Assembly: GCA_000620205.1 (NCBI GenBank)
Contig: JHVP01000004.1
Span: 186,001 to 250,000, forward strand
DNA from: Geodermatophilaceae bacterium URHA0031
GTDB taxonomy: Bacteria; Actinomycetota; Actinomycetes; Mycobacteriales; Geodermatophilaceae
Direction: 5' to 3'
DNA length: 64,000 bases
Part shown: piece after piece, positions 1 to 8,310 of the stretch
Layout: every line of letters begins with the position of its first letter
Position numbering within the stretch: the stretch's first letter is position 1
Made by a program: the position numbers and the translations under genes
Notes under the pieces: generated by a model
Told to the model about the DNA's origin: nothing
Database searches by the model: none
The model's input: only the letters and a program-made list of their open reading frames with translations

Positions 1-345
1 GGGCACGGGCATGTAGGAGATCCGCAGCCGCACCGAGACGGCGACGTCGTGCTCACCGGCGGCCAGCGGCTGGTCGGTCTCGAAGGCGAGCTCGGCTCGC
101 TCGCCCATCTCCCAGCGGTCGTCGGTCACCGTCGGCAGCTCGGCGAAGGTGTAGCTGTTGCCGTGCACGGTGAAGGTCGTGCGTTCGGTCGGGACGGGCT
201 GCCCGTCCAGGGTCAGGTCGACGGCCTCGACCATGGACAGGGTGAGGCCCCGGTAGTAGGGCATCCGCACCTCGACCACCCCTCCGGTGCGGCCGTCGGA
301 CCGGGCCCGGAAGCCCTCCTCGCAGACGATGTACTGGTCGAACAT
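1..345 (-). CDS. C-glycoside deglycosidase beta subunit (DUF6379 type), 3' end outside window
   Basis: Partial gene; 115 residues are visible, starting MFDQYIVCEEGF and running off the window edge. The small beta-rich protein has the pattern YRG (about residue 32), FTVHG...YTFAEL, a central Trp, and GEHDVAVSVRLRISYMP. The same pattern occurs in the N-terminal domain of the fused protein at 23150-24445. This is the DUF6379 family, the beta subunit of C-glycoside deglycosidases (DgpB/DgpC, CarB/CarC systems), which pairs with a TIM-barrel alpha subunit to cleave the sugar-aglycone C-C bond after C3 oxidation of the sugar. Its ATG overlaps the stop of the alpha gene by one base (TGATG), so the two are translationally coupled. 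Identification rests on the paired context and on resemblance to the fused copy. The substrate is unknown. Confidence 0.8.
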   Translation of the reverse strand, partial: MFDQYIVCEEGFRARSDGRTGGVVEVRMPYYRGLTLSMVEAVDLTLDGQPVPTERTTFTVHGNSYTFAELPTVTDDRWEMGERAELAFETDQPLAAGEHDVAVSVRLRISYMPVP

Positions 346-1418
346 CAGTGAGACCCCGTTCCGGTGGTGTGTGGCCCCGTCCCGGGTCCCGCCCCGAGCG
401 TGCGAGGGGTGGGGAGGACGGGGTCCTTCTGCTCTCCGAGCAGGCGGGCGAACATGGCGTGCTGGCGGCGGACCTGCTCGACGCTGTCCACCGGGAAGGC
501 GTCCTGGACGTGCCGGTTGCCCTCGTACTCGCTGGACAGGTAGCCGTCGAAGCCGCCCTCGACGAGCACCGGGACGATCCGGTCGTAGGGGATCGAGTAC
601 TCGGTCCCCTCCTCGGTCATCTCGTAGAACTTCGCCTGGATGTGCCCGATCAACGGCATGTGCGGCAGCATCGAGCGCGGGTCGGTCCAGATGTAGTGCG
701 TCGCCTGCCGGGCCAGCCCGATCTCGACCGGGCCGCCGTGGCGGTAGTTCATGATGTCCATCAGGGCGTGGGTGTCGCCGTGGTCGTCGTAGGTCTTGAC
801 GATGTAGTCGACGAGCTCGGGGCGTGCGCCGTCACGCAGCGCCCGGTCGGAGACCACCCGCGGGAACTGCTCGACGAAGGTGCCCATGTCGGGCATCAGG
901 CCCAGGGCCGGCGACTGCGTCCGGTGCATCACCTCGAGGTGGTCGAGGATCCACGGGTGCTCGTAGTGGAACGGCGCGTGCACCTCGAGCAGCAGCCGGA
1001 CGCCCTGCTCCTCGGCGTAGGGTGCGGCGCCCTCCATCACCTCCGGCGGGGTGTTGATGATGGCCCGGATGACCTTGGCGCCCAGCCGGACGGCGATGTC
1101 GATGTCGCGGTGCACCGAGGCGACCTGCTCGTCGAGGGTGAGCCGGCGGTCGGGGTACAGCTTGGTGTCCAGGAACAGGTCGGTGGCGACCGGCGTCGTC
1201 CCGTACTTGTCCATCCAGGCGAACCAGGTCTCGACGAACTCGTCGGTCAGCTGCGGATAGCCGGGGATCGACTGCTCGGGGATGATCTCGATCCCCCGGG
1301 CGCCGATGTCGCCGGCGACCCGGATGCAGTCCTCGAGGGTCAGCGTGCGCAGGAAGTACTCCTCCTGGAAGGAGTACAGGCTGACGCCCCGCTTGATGCG
1401 GTGCTCCGGTGTGCTCAT
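345..1418 (-). CDS. C-glycoside deglycosidase alpha subunit, TIM-barrel sugar isomerase/epimerase fold
   Basis: 357 residues, AP-endonuclease-2/xylose-isomerase-like TIM barrel. Candidate divalent-metal ligands follow the family order: E145 (LLEVHAPF), D177 (LMPDMG), Q261 (HIQAKF) and E297 (SSEYEG). Gln in place of the usual His at the third position, and the HIQAKF and SSEYEG blocks, are shared with the fused protein at 23150-24445. In this family the alpha subunit holds the Mn/Fe centre that eliminates the aglycone from a 3-keto C-glycoside. It follows the oppF gene by 85 bp, a gap containing a small 6-bp hairpin (ACCGAC/GTCGGT at 1451-1467), and overlaps the beta gene by one base. A low-complexity Gly/Thr/Pro tail (from about residue 335) is probably disordered. 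Without the beta neighbour it would be called a generic sugar phosphate isomerase/epimerase. Confidence 0.8.
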   Translation of the reverse strand: MSTPEHRIKRGVSLYSFQEEYFLRTLTLEDCIRVAGDIGARGIEIIPEQSIPGYPQLTDEFVETWFAWMDKYGTTPVATDLFLDTKLYPDRRLTLDEQVASVHRDIDIAVRLGAKVIRAIINTPPEVMEGAAPYAEEQGVRLLLEVHAPFHYEHPWILDHLEVMHRTQSPALGLMPDMGTFVEQFPRVVSDRALRDGARPELVDYIVKTYDDHGDTHALMDIMNYRHGGPVEIGLARQATHYIWTDPRSMLPHMPLIGHIQAKFYEMTEEGTEYSIPYDRIVPVLVEGGFDGYLSSEYEGNRHVQDAFPVDSVEQVRRQHAMFARLLGEQKDPVLPTPRTLGAGPGTGPHTTGTGSH

Positions 1419-1503
1419 GGGTCCTCTTCTCGTGCGGACAGGGGGAGCCGACCGACCGGGGGTCGGTGGCGGGATGTCGGTGGCCGGGGAGGTGCCCGGC
1501 GGG

Positions 1504-2595
1504 TCAGCCGGCGGTCGGCGCCAGCTCGCCGGCGGTCAGCGCGGCGGCGCCGCCCGCCTGCGGGTGCCCGGAGGCGGCGTCGAAGACGTGGCAGGCGACC
1601 GTCCGGTCCTCGAAGGGGGCGTCGATCGGCCGCTTGGTCCAGCAGACGTCGGCGACGTGCGGGCAGCGCGGGGCGAACGGGCACCCCTCTTCCGGGGCCG
1701 GCTTCGCCTGGGCGGTGGTCACCCGGACCACCTCCTGCCGCTGGCGGCGGAGGACCCGCTGCTCGACGGCGTTGGGCACGGGGACCGCGGCTCGCAGCGC
1801 CTGGCTGTAGGGGTGCGCGGGGCGGGCGTGGATGGTCGCGGCGGGCCCGGACTCCATGATCCGGCCGCGGTAGAGCACCAGCACCCGGTCGGAGAAGTAG
1901 GACACCACGGGCAGGTTGTGGGCGATGAAGAGGAACGCCACCCCGGTCTCCCGCTGCAGCTCCCCCAACAGGTTGAGCACCTGCGCCTGGGTGACCACGT
2001 CCAGGGCGCTGATGGCCTCGTCACAGACGATCAGCTTCGGGTTGATGGCCAGCGCCCGGGCGATGGCGATCCGCTGTCGCTGTCCACCGCTGAAGGCGTT
2101 CGGGTACCGGTCGGCAGCGTCCTCGGGCAGCCGGACCTTGGCCAGCAGTGACCGGATCTCCTCCAGTGCGGTCCTGGTGTCCACCCCGGCCGCCGCCTCC
2201 AGCGGCTCGGCGAGGGTCTTGCCGACCGTCCGGGACGGGTTCAGCGAGCCGTAGGGGTCCTGGAAGACCACCTGCAGGTCGCTCGCGACGTGCTTGCGGT
2301 CCCCGGCCTTGGCCTCGGTGATGTCGTGCCCGTTGAGGACGACCTGCCCCCCGCTGATCGGGGCCAGGCCGAGCAGCGCGCGGCCGATCGTCGACTTGCC
2401 GGAGCCGGACTCCCCCACCAGGCCCAGGGTCTCGTGCTCGGCCAGGGTGAAGCTGACGCCGTCCACCGCCTTGACCGGCGGCGTCCGCCAGCCGGGCAGC
2501 TTGTAGTCGACCCGCAGGTCGGTCACGGTCAACAGCGGCGTCTCGGGGACGGCGTGCCGTGCGGTGCTCGGGGCGCTGCTCTGTGCGCTGCTCAT
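1504..2595 (-). CDS. Oligopeptide-type ABC transporter ATP-binding protein (OppF/DppF family)
   Basis: 363 residues. Walker [10 protein letters not shown] (about 55-63), Q-loop VFQDPYGSLNP, signature [14 protein letters not shown], Walker B LIVCDEAISALD (most relatives have DEPVSALD) and H-loop FIAHN. The C-terminal oligopeptide-transporter extension has the cysteine pattern CPFAPRCP...C...C. It would energise import with the OppD half fused to the permease encoded just upstream. ATG start at 2595 overlaps the stop of that fused gene (ATGA), and a long Ser/Ala-rich leader precedes the ABC domain. Importers of this family carry peptides, nickel and also plant oligosaccharides or glycosides. 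The following deglycosidase genes point to a glycoside, but this is inference. Confidence 0.93.
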   Translation of the reverse strand: MSSAQSSAPSTARHAVPETPLLTVTDLRVDYKLPGWRTPPVKAVDGVSFTLAEHETLGLVGESGSGKSTIGRALLGLAPISGGQVVLNGHDITEAKAGDRKHVASDLQVVFQDPYGSLNPSRTVGKTLAEPLEAAAGVDTRTALEEIRSLLAKVRLPEDAADRYPNAFSGGQRQRIAIARALAINPKLIVCDEAISALDVVTQAQVLNLLGELQRETGVAFLFIAHNLPVVSYFSDRVLVLYRGRIMESGPAATIHARPAHPYSQALRAAVPVPNAVEQRVLRRQRQEVVRVTTAQAKPAPEEGCPFAPRCPHVADVCWTKRPIDAPFEDRTVACHVFDAASGHPQAGGAAALTAGELAPTAG

Positions 2596-4616
2596 GGCGT
2601 GACTCCGGTCGTGGCGAGTTCCTGGGAGCGGGCGAGTTCGTCGGTCCGGATGCACCGGCTGGTGCGGTCTGCCTGCACCGCGAGCAGCGGCACCGGTCCC
2701 TCGCGGCAGGCGTCGACGGCCAGCGGGCACCGCGCGGCGAAGCGGCACCATCCCGGCCAGTCCTTGGGCAGCGGGACCATCCCGGCCACCGTGGGCAGCG
2801 GCACCCCGCGGACGGCGTCCTCGGGCATGGCGTCGAGCAGGCCCTGGGAGTAGGGGTGGCGGGGAGCGGCGAGCAGCTCGTCCACCGGGGCCAGCTCGAC
2901 CACCTGGCCGGCGTACATGACCGCCGCGACGTCGCCGATGTCGGCGACCACGCCCAGGTCGTGGGTGACCAGCACCAGGGCCAGGCCCAGCGTCTCCTGC
3001 AGCGAGCGCAGCAGGTCGAGGATCTCGGCCTGGATGGTGGGGTCCAGCGCGGTGGTCGGCTCGTCGGCCACCAGCACGCTGGGCTCGCCGGCCAGGGCGA
3101 GCGCGATGCACACGCGCTGGGCCATGCCCCCGGACAGCTGGTGCGGGAAGCTCTTCGCGACCGACTCCGCGTTCGGGATGCCCACCAGGCGCAGCAGCTC
3201 GTGCACGCGGCGCCGCACCTCCGCGCGGGAGCCGCCGCGGTGCAGCTTCACCACGTCACCGAGCTGCGAGCGCACCGAGAAGCACGGGTCCAGCGCGCCC
3301 ATCGGCTCCTGGGAGATCAGGGCGATCTGACTGCCCCGGACCTGGGCCATCTCCCGCTCGGACAGGTCCAGCAGCTCCCGGCCGGCCAGCCGGACCGAGC
3401 CCGCGGCGGCGCCCCCCTCGGGGAGCAGCCCCAGCGTGGCCAGCGCGGTCATCGTCTTGCCGCAGCCGGACTCACCGACGAGGCAGAGGGTCTCCCCCCG
3501 GTGCACGGCGAAGGAGACGCCGTCCACGACCGGCTGCCAGCCGCCCTCGGGGGTCCGGAAGGAGACGACGAGGTCCTCGACGACCAGCGGGACGTCCGTG
3601 TCGGCCGGTTCGGCCGCCGCCGGGGTCCGGCGCCCCTCCGGCACCGTGCCCGCCGCGGCCTCCGGCGGCAGCACCGGCCGGCGCGGCGGCGTGAGCAGCC
3701 GGGCCCGCCTCGCCGTCGGCAGGGTGGCCAGCAGCGAGTTGCCCAGGTAGTTCAGCGCGGCGACGGTGGCGATCAGCACGAGGCCGATCGGGACCATCAA
3801 CCACGGGTCGTCGTCCAGGTGGGCCGAGGCGTCGAAGACCAGCTGGCCCCAGCTCGGCTGCTGCGGGTCGAAGCCGAGGCCGAGGAAGGACAGCGAGGTG
3901 AGGAACAGGAACGCGCCGCTGTAGAGCAGGAAGCCCTGGACGATGAGCGGGCCGAGCACGTTGGGCAGGATGTGCCGGAGCAGGATTGTCCACCGCGACA
4001 CCCCGCTGACCCGGGCGGCGTCGACGTAGAGCAGGTCGCGCGAGGCCTGGGTCGAGGCCCGCACCAGCCGGAAGATGCCGCCGCTGACGATGACGCCGAA
4101 GACGACGGTCATGAACGGCAGGTTGTTGTCCGTGACGACGGAGACGGCCAGCACCACCACCAGCGCGGGGATGGCGAACAGCACGTTGACCACGAAGTCC
4201 GCGAGCGCGTCGGCCCGTCCCCCGACGTATCCGACGAACATGCCGATCGGGACGCCGAGCAGGTAGGCCACGACCACCGGGATGAGCGCGGCCAGCAGCA
4301 GGACGCCGCCGCCGTGGAGGATCCGGGACAGCAGGTCCCGGCCCAGCTCGTCGGTGCCCAGCCAGTAGGTGGCCGACGGCCCGGCGAGCCGGTTGTCCAG
4401 GTCCTGGGCGAGCGGGTCGTGCGGCGCCAGCACCCCGGCCAGGACGCTGGAGACGACCACCAGCACCACCCAGCCCAGCGCGATCAGGATCGCCGGACGG
4501 TGCAGGGCGTCGCGGATGGCGGTGGCGAAGGAACCGCGTGGGCGCGGCCGGCCGGGCTGGGCGAGGGGCTCGCCGACGCCCTGGGTGCCGTGCGCGGGGA
4601 CGGTGGCGGTGGTCAC
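2592..4616 (-). CDS. ABC transporter permease/ATP-binding fusion (OppC-OppD in one chain)
   Basis: 674 residues from a GTG at 4616 that overlaps the oppB stop (GTGA). Residues about 1-330 are an OppC-type permease: an N-terminal membrane segment, the LGTDELGRDLLSRIL block, several hydrophobic segments and the EAA-like loop DAARVSGVSRWTILLRHILP. A Pro/Ala-rich linker leads to an OppD-type ATPase from about residue 390: Walker A GESGCGKTM, signature [15 protein letters not shown], Walker [12 protein letters not shown] and H-loop VTHDLG. The C-terminal Cys motif CRFAARCPLAVDAC is present. Such fusions occur in Actinobacteria. A second one lies at 28062-29906. The reading frame can be extended upstream into oppB sequence, but that extension is out of frame with oppB and lacks permease features, so I did not use it. 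Confidence 0.92.
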   Translation of the reverse strand: MTTATVPAHGTQGVGEPLAQPGRPRPRGSFATAIRDALHRPAILIALGWVVLVVVSSVLAGVLAPHDPLAQDLDNRLAGPSATYWLGTDELGRDLLSRILHGGGVLLLAALIPVVVAYLLGVPIGMFVGYVGGRADALADFVVNVLFAIPALVVVLAVSVVTDNNLPFMTVVFGVIVSGGIFRLVRASTQASRDLLYVDAARVSGVSRWTILLRHILPNVLGPLIVQGFLLYSGAFLFLTSLSFLGLGFDPQQPSWGQLVFDASAHLDDDPWLMVPIGLVLIATVAALNYLGNSLLATLPTARRARLLTPPRRPVLPPEAAAGTVPEGRRTPAAAEPADTDVPLVVEDLVVSFRTPEGGWQPVVDGVSFAVHRGETLCLVGESGCGKTMTALATLGLLPEGGAAAGSVRLAGRELLDLSEREMAQVRGSQIALISQEPMGALDPCFSVRSQLGDVVKLHRGGSRAEVRRRVHELLRLVGIPNAESVAKSFPHQLSGGMAQRVCIALALAGEPSVLVADEPTTALDPTIQAEILDLLRSLQETLGLALVLVTHDLGVVADIGDVAAVMYAGQVVELAPVDELLAAPRHPYSQGLLDAMPEDAVRGVPLPTVAGMVPLPKDWPGWCRFAARCPLAVDACREGPVPLLAVQADRTSRCIRTDELARSQELATTGVTP

Positions 4617-5557
4617 CGGACACGCACCCGGGGGTCGAGCGCGGCCGTGGCGACGTCGATGACCAGGTTCACCAGGACGACGACGAGGCTGAAGTACAGG
4701 ACGCCGCCCTGCACGACCGAGAAGTCGTGGTTCTGCACCGATCGCAGCATGAGGTTGCCCATCCCTGGCAGGGTGAAGATCAGCTCCAGGACGACGACGC
4801 CGCCCAGGGTGAAGATGAAGGTCAGGCCGGTCACCTGGACGACCGGCACCGAGGCGTTGCGCAGCACGTGCTTGTACAGGACCCGCCGGCGCGGGACGCC
4901 GGTGGCGTGCAGCGTGCGCACGTAGTCCCGGCTGAGCGCGTCGGTGAAGGCCGCGCGGGCCTGGAAGGCGATCTGCCCGAGGTTGACCGCGCTCAGCGCG
5001 ATGATCGGGAGCACGAGGTGGGAGATCCACGGACCGATCCCGTCGGTGCCCAGCTCGGCGTAGCCGATGGCCGGGAACAGCGAGAGCTTGATCGCGAAGA
5101 CGAAGATCAGCAGCGCCGCCAGCCAGAAGTTCGGGATCGCCATGCCGAGGCTGCCGGTCCACTGGACGAGCCGGTCGGTGCGACCACCGCGGACCGCGGC
5201 CGCCATGCCCAGCACCAGGCCCACCACCAGGGTGAGCAGGGTGGACAGGATCGCCAGCGAGAGGGTCGGTGCCACCGATTGTGCGAGCGCGTCGGACACC
5301 GACTGGCCGGTGGTGTAGGAGGCGCCCAGGTTCCCCTGCAGCGCGTGCCCCAGCCACTGGCCGAACTGGCTGAGCACCGGCTGGTCCAGCCCGAGGCTCT
5401 GCTCGAGGGTGTCGACCTGTTCCTGGGTGGCGGTGTTGCCGAGGATCGCGGCCGCCGGGCTGCCCGGGACCAGTTGGACGAGGAAGAACGAGATGGCCGC
5501 GACGATCAGCAGGAGGGGGACGGCGACCGCCAGCCGGCGGAGGACGAACCGGGTCAT
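4613..5557 (-). CDS. ABC transporter permease (OppB/DppB family)
   Basis: 314 residues, starting MTRFVLRRLAVAVPLLL. There are about six membrane segments, the periplasmic block after the first segment with PGSPAAAILG and LGLDQPVLSQFGQWL, and the EAA loop DYVRTLHATGVPRRRVLYKHVLRNA typical of OppB proteins. It forms the membrane channel with the OppC domain encoded next. ATG 5557 is preceded by an AAAGGAA ribosome-binding site 6 bases upstream. It follows the substrate-binding protein gene across a 75-bp gap holding a 10-bp hairpin, and overlaps the next gene (GTGA). Confidence 0.93.
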   Translation of the reverse strand: MTRFVLRRLAVAVPLLLIVAAISFFLVQLVPGSPAAAILGNTATQEQVDTLEQSLGLDQPVLSQFGQWLGHALQGNLGASYTTGQSVSDALAQSVAPTLSLAILSTLLTLVVGLVLGMAAAVRGGRTDRLVQWTGSLGMAIPNFWLAALLIFVFAIKLSLFPAIGYAELGTDGIGPWISHLVLPIIALSAVNLGQIAFQARAAFTDALSRDYVRTLHATGVPRRRVLYKHVLRNASVPVVQVTGLTFIFTLGGVVVLELIFTLPGMGNLMLRSVQNHDFSVVQGGVLYFSLVVVLVNLVIDVATAALDPRVRVR

Positions 5558-5594
5558 GGGGGTTCCTTTGCCGGCGGGAGGAGGGACGAGCGGA

Positions 5595-5626
5595 CCCGGG
5601 GGTGAGCTGGTCGGCCCACCCCCGGG
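5595..5626 (-). terminator. Hairpin between substrate-binding-protein gene and oppB
   Basis: Perfect 10-bp inverted repeat: CCCGGGGGTG at 5595-5604 and CACCCCCGGG at 5617-5626, with a 12-nt loop. No T-run follows. Its place directly after the binding-protein gene fits an attenuator or RNA-stabilising stem that gives more binding protein than permease. The same arrangement recurs at 30885-30916 and 56618-56658. Confidence 0.55.
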
Positions 5627-5632
5627 ACCCGA

Positions 5633-7195
5633 TCAGCTGGGCAGGTGGTAGTCGTACAGGTGGATGGCGCCGCGGTCCGGCGGCTCCACGCTCACGACGT
5701 CCGGGTCGTACGCGGTGATGGTCTGCAGGACCAGGGTCGCGATGTACCAGGAGCTCTCGGCACCGGCGACCGCCGCCTGCTGGTACAGCGCGTTGCGGGC
5801 GCTCTCGTCGCTCGTCTGGGCCGCCTGCTGGAGCAGGTCGGTGACCTCGGGGGCGCTCCCGTGGTGGACGTTGAAGAACGCGTTCGGGTCGAAGGCGGTC
5901 GCCAGGTCCTGACCGGCGTCACCGGTCAGCCGCTGCAGCACGAGCCCGGCGGACCGGGTGCCCGACTGCACCGCCTGCACGAGGTCGGCGGCGTGGGTCT
6001 CGACGTTGACCGTGACCCCGACCTCCTTGAGCTGACCGGCGATCGCCTGGGCGAATTGGTCGGCGGGCGGGAGGCTGATCAGGGTCATCTCGAAGCCGTC
6101 GGCGTAGCCGGCCTCGGCGAGCAGCTGCTTGGCCTTGGCCGGGTCGTACGGGTAGAGGGCGCCGAGCTCGTCGGTGTAGGCGGGGTCGCCCTCGGGCACC
6201 GGGACCCCGGGGACTGCGATCGCGGTGTCCTGGTAGGCGGCCTGACCGAGCTTCTCCCGGTCGATGGCGTAGTTCAGCGCCTGCCGGACCCGCACGTCGG
6301 CGAGGGCCTTGGTCGTGGTCCCGGTCGTGTCGAGCCAGGCACCGGTCATGCCGGCCTGGTCACCCGACAGGCTGGTCACCTGCTCGAACCCGCTGATCTC
6401 GGTGCCCGGCTGGACGACCAGCGCGTCCACCTCGCCGGTGGCCGCGGCGTTCTTCGCCGCGGTCGGGTCGGCGATGACCGACAACGTCACCTTGTCGTAC
6501 GGGAAGGCGTCCTCATCGGCGGCCCAGTAGTCGGGGTTGGCCGTGAAGACGTAGCTGACACCGGGCCGGGTGGCGCCCGTGTCGAGCACGTAGGGCCCCG
6601 AGCCGACCGGCTCCTGCTTGAGGCCGTCGGGAGCCGCCAGCGCCTTCGGGCTGGCCATGTACCCCGACGCCTGGCTGAAGTCGTACGGGAGCGCCGGGTT
6701 CGGCTGGGTCAGCGTGAGGTCGATCGTCGTCGGGTCGACCACGTTCATGCTCGCGATGTTGGCCAGGAACACCTGGTCAGCGAAGTTGGCCTTGTGGTCG
6801 ATCGCGTACTGGAAGTTGGCCTTCACCGCGTCGGCGTCGAACGTCGCGCCGTCGGTGAAGGTGACGTCGTCGCGGAGCTTGAGCTCCAGGGTGGTCGGGT
6901 CGGTGAACTCCCAGGACGTGGCCAGCCACGGCTGGAGCTCACCGTCCTTGCCGTAGTGGATGAGCGTGTCGTAGACGGGGTCGAGGAAGGTGGTCGTGGG
7001 AGCACCGGGCTCGTACGGGTTCCAGAAGGCGGGGACGGGCCCGATGGTGGAGACCGTGAGCGCGTCGTCGCCGCCGGAGCCGCCGCTGCCGCCCGAGTCG
7101 GACGACCCGCAGGCGGCGAGGCCCACGGTGAGGGCGACGGCGCCGCACGTGGCGACGGCGGCCCGGAGGATCCGGGTCTGCTGAGGGAGGTGCAC
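5633..7195 (-). CDS. ABC transporter substrate-binding lipoprotein, family 5 (DppA/OppA-like)
   Basis: 520 residues from GTG 7195, chosen because CAGGAG lies about 8 bases upstream and the signal peptide begins here. The lipoprotein signal is RILRAAVATCGAVALTVGLAAC with lipobox LAAC, followed by a Gly/Ser linker. The mature domain shows family-5 landmarks: DTLIHYGKDGELQPWLA near the N-terminus, LRDDVTFTDGATFDADAVKANF, VRQALNYAIDREKL and LLAEAGYADGFEMTL. It captures ligand at the outer membrane face and hands it to the OppB/OppC channel. First gene of an operon running through oppB, oppCD, oppF and the split deglycosidase. A TTAGAA-type operator lies 108 bp upstream (7303-7320). Ligand is unproven; a plant C-glycoside is the contextual guess. 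Confidence 0.92.
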   Translation of the reverse strand: MHLPQQTRILRAAVATCGAVALTVGLAACGSSDSGGSGGSGGDDALTVSTIGPVPAFWNPYEPGAPTTTFLDPVYDTLIHYGKDGELQPWLATSWEFTDPTTLELKLRDDVTFTDGATFDADAVKANFQYAIDHKANFADQVFLANIASMNVVDPTTIDLTLTQPNPALPYDFSQASGYMASPKALAAPDGLKQEPVGSGPYVLDTGATRPGVSYVFTANPDYWAADEDAFPYDKVTLSVIADPTAAKNAAATGEVDALVVQPGTEISGFEQVTSLSGDQAGMTGAWLDTTGTTTKALADVRVRQALNYAIDREKLGQAAYQDTAIAVPGVPVPEGDPAYTDELGALYPYDPAKAKQLLAEAGYADGFEMTLISLPPADQFAQAIAGQLKEVGVTVNVETHAADLVQAVQSGTRSAGLVLQRLTGDAGQDLATAFDPNAFFNVHHGSAPEVTDLLQQAAQTSDESARNALYQQAAVAGAESSWYIATLVLQTITAYDPDVVSVEPPDRGAIHLYDYHLPS

Positions 7196-7525
7196 CTGTG
7201 GCTCCTGCGTGTCGTAGGGGGGTGCGCTGCGACCGACCGACCCGATACCGCCGGGAGGGTGTCCTGCGTCACGGTCGAGAGCCAGTGTGCAGTCCCGCAG
7301 GATCAGAAGCAAGGTTCTAATTCGGCCTTTATCGGCTTGTGACCGACACCACACGGCGAACCGCCAGCATGGTGCGCCGCGCGTGCGCAAGCCTCCACCC
7401 GACGGCAGTCCTCCCGTCCCCGGCCCGACGCCGCCGCCCTCCCTCCGGGCATGCGGGCACACCGGATGCCCGACGGGCGTCCGGTGCCTCGGAGCGGCTG
7501 CCTGGCCGCCCCAGGCAGTGCGTGC
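7196..7525. other. 330-bp intergenic region holding operon promoter and operator
   Basis: Gap between the start of the substrate-binding-protein gene and the end of the TetR gene. It holds the operator at 7303-7320 and a locally AT-rich stretch (about 7300-7345) where the promoter of the transporter operon most likely lies. I could not fix -35 and -10 boxes with confidence. The rest (7350-7525) shows no gene or clear repeat. Confidence 0.5.
7303..7320 (-). promoter_or_regulatory. Candidate TetR operator, copy 1 (TTAGAA-N6-TTCTGA)
   Basis: Read on the minus strand the site is TTAGAACCTTGCTTCTGA. It matches copies at 13099-13116 and 19030-19047 in both half sites, with flanking similarity extending about 2-3 bases each side (7301-7323). 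It is AT-rich in a very GC-rich context. It sits upstream of the first transporter/deglycosidase operon and next to the tetR-like gene at 7526-8173. Assignment to that regulator is inference. Confidence 0.6.
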
Positions 7526-8173
7526 TCAGGCGGAGGCGGGCCGGGCGAGGAACGCGGTGACCATCTGGGAGAGGTCGGAGAGGATCTGCTCCCACTCGCC
7601 CTCGCCGGCTGCCTCCGGGGCGCTGCCAAGCCCCAGCCAGCGGGCCAGCACGCTGTAGACGACGGTGAAGCTCCAGCTCACCGCCTGCTCCGGATCGGGG
7701 TGGCGGATGTCCTCGCGCCGGGCGAGCAGCGCCGAGGAGAAGTGCTCCACCGAGTCCAGGAAACCCAGCCGGCCCTCCTCGGCGACGACGGGGTCGTCGC
7801 TGCCGATCCGCATGAACGGGGAGAGCACGGGCGCCTCGGCCCGGAGCACCTCGGCGAGGGTCCGGATGACACGGGCGACCGCGGCCTCGAAGGACTCGTC
7901 CGCCGGAGGCTCCGGGGCGAAGGCGGCCCGCTGCACCTCCCGGATCCGAGCGGTCTCGCGGGCCTGGGCCGCACGGATCAGGTCGGTCTTGCTCTCCACC
8001 CGGCCGTAGATCGAGCCCGTGGACACACCGGCCAGCCGGGCCACCTCGGCCAGCGTGAAGGCATCGGAGCGCCGCTCCGACAGCAGGGACACCGTCGCGT
8101 CGATCGCCTTCTCGAAGGACTGCCGGCTGCGTTCCTGCTTGGGTTCCCTCACGGAACTGTTCCCGTTGTGCAC
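7526..8173 (-). CDS. TetR family transcriptional regulator
   Basis: 215 residues from GTG 8173. N-terminal TetR helix-turn-helix: RSRQSFEKAIDATVSLLSE, then FTLAEVARLAGVSTGSIYGRV (residues about 35-55), with the conserved start of helix 4 (ESKTDLIRAA). The remainder is a helical ligand-binding domain that I do not recognise. The frame stays open to a GTG at 8314 that overlaps the stop of the GH3 gene (GTGA). However, codons between about 8220 and 8152 lose the strong G/C third-position bias, and TACGGT (8180-8185) lies 6 bases before GTG 8173, as expected of a leaderless start, so I prefer 8173. It may be read both from its own promoter and through from the GH3 operon. Probable repressor acting at the three TTAGAA-N6-TTCTGA sites. 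Confidence 0.85.
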   Translation of the reverse strand: MHNGNSSVREPKQERSRQSFEKAIDATVSLLSERRSDAFTLAEVARLAGVSTGSIYGRVESKTDLIRAAQARETARIREVQRAAFAPEPPADESFEAAVARVIRTLAEVLRAEAPVLSPFMRIGSDDPVVAEEGRLGFLDSVEHFSSALLARREDIRHPDPEQAVSWSFTVVYSVLARWLGLGSAPEAAGEGEWEQILSDLSQMVTAFLARPASA

Positions 8174-8179
8174 GCTCCG

Positions 8180-8185
8180 ACCGTA
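8180..8185 (-). promoter_or_regulatory. Possible -10 element of a leaderless tetR transcript
   Basis: TACGGT on the minus strand, six bases before GTG 8173, fits the TANNNT-N6-RTG layout of leaderless actinobacterial genes. No -35 box is obvious. An inverted repeat GAAC-N4-GTTC lies further upstream near 8213-8226. Confidence 0.3.
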
Positions 8186-8310
8186 CGGACTCGCTCCCGG
8201 TCTGGCGATACCCGAACGGGGGTTCTCGTTCCTCGACAGCCCGTCGACCGGTGTCCCGCCGGAGGTCAGGGCCTCGGGCGGGACGCCGGCCGGGAGCGGG
8301 TCGAGCCCGG

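Noticed and set aside
2559-4925. Long open frame on the plus strand opposite the transporter genes
   Set aside because: Gln/Arg/His-rich shadow of the minus-strand permease/ATPase genes caused by high GC. No family features, and the opposite strand has clear domains.
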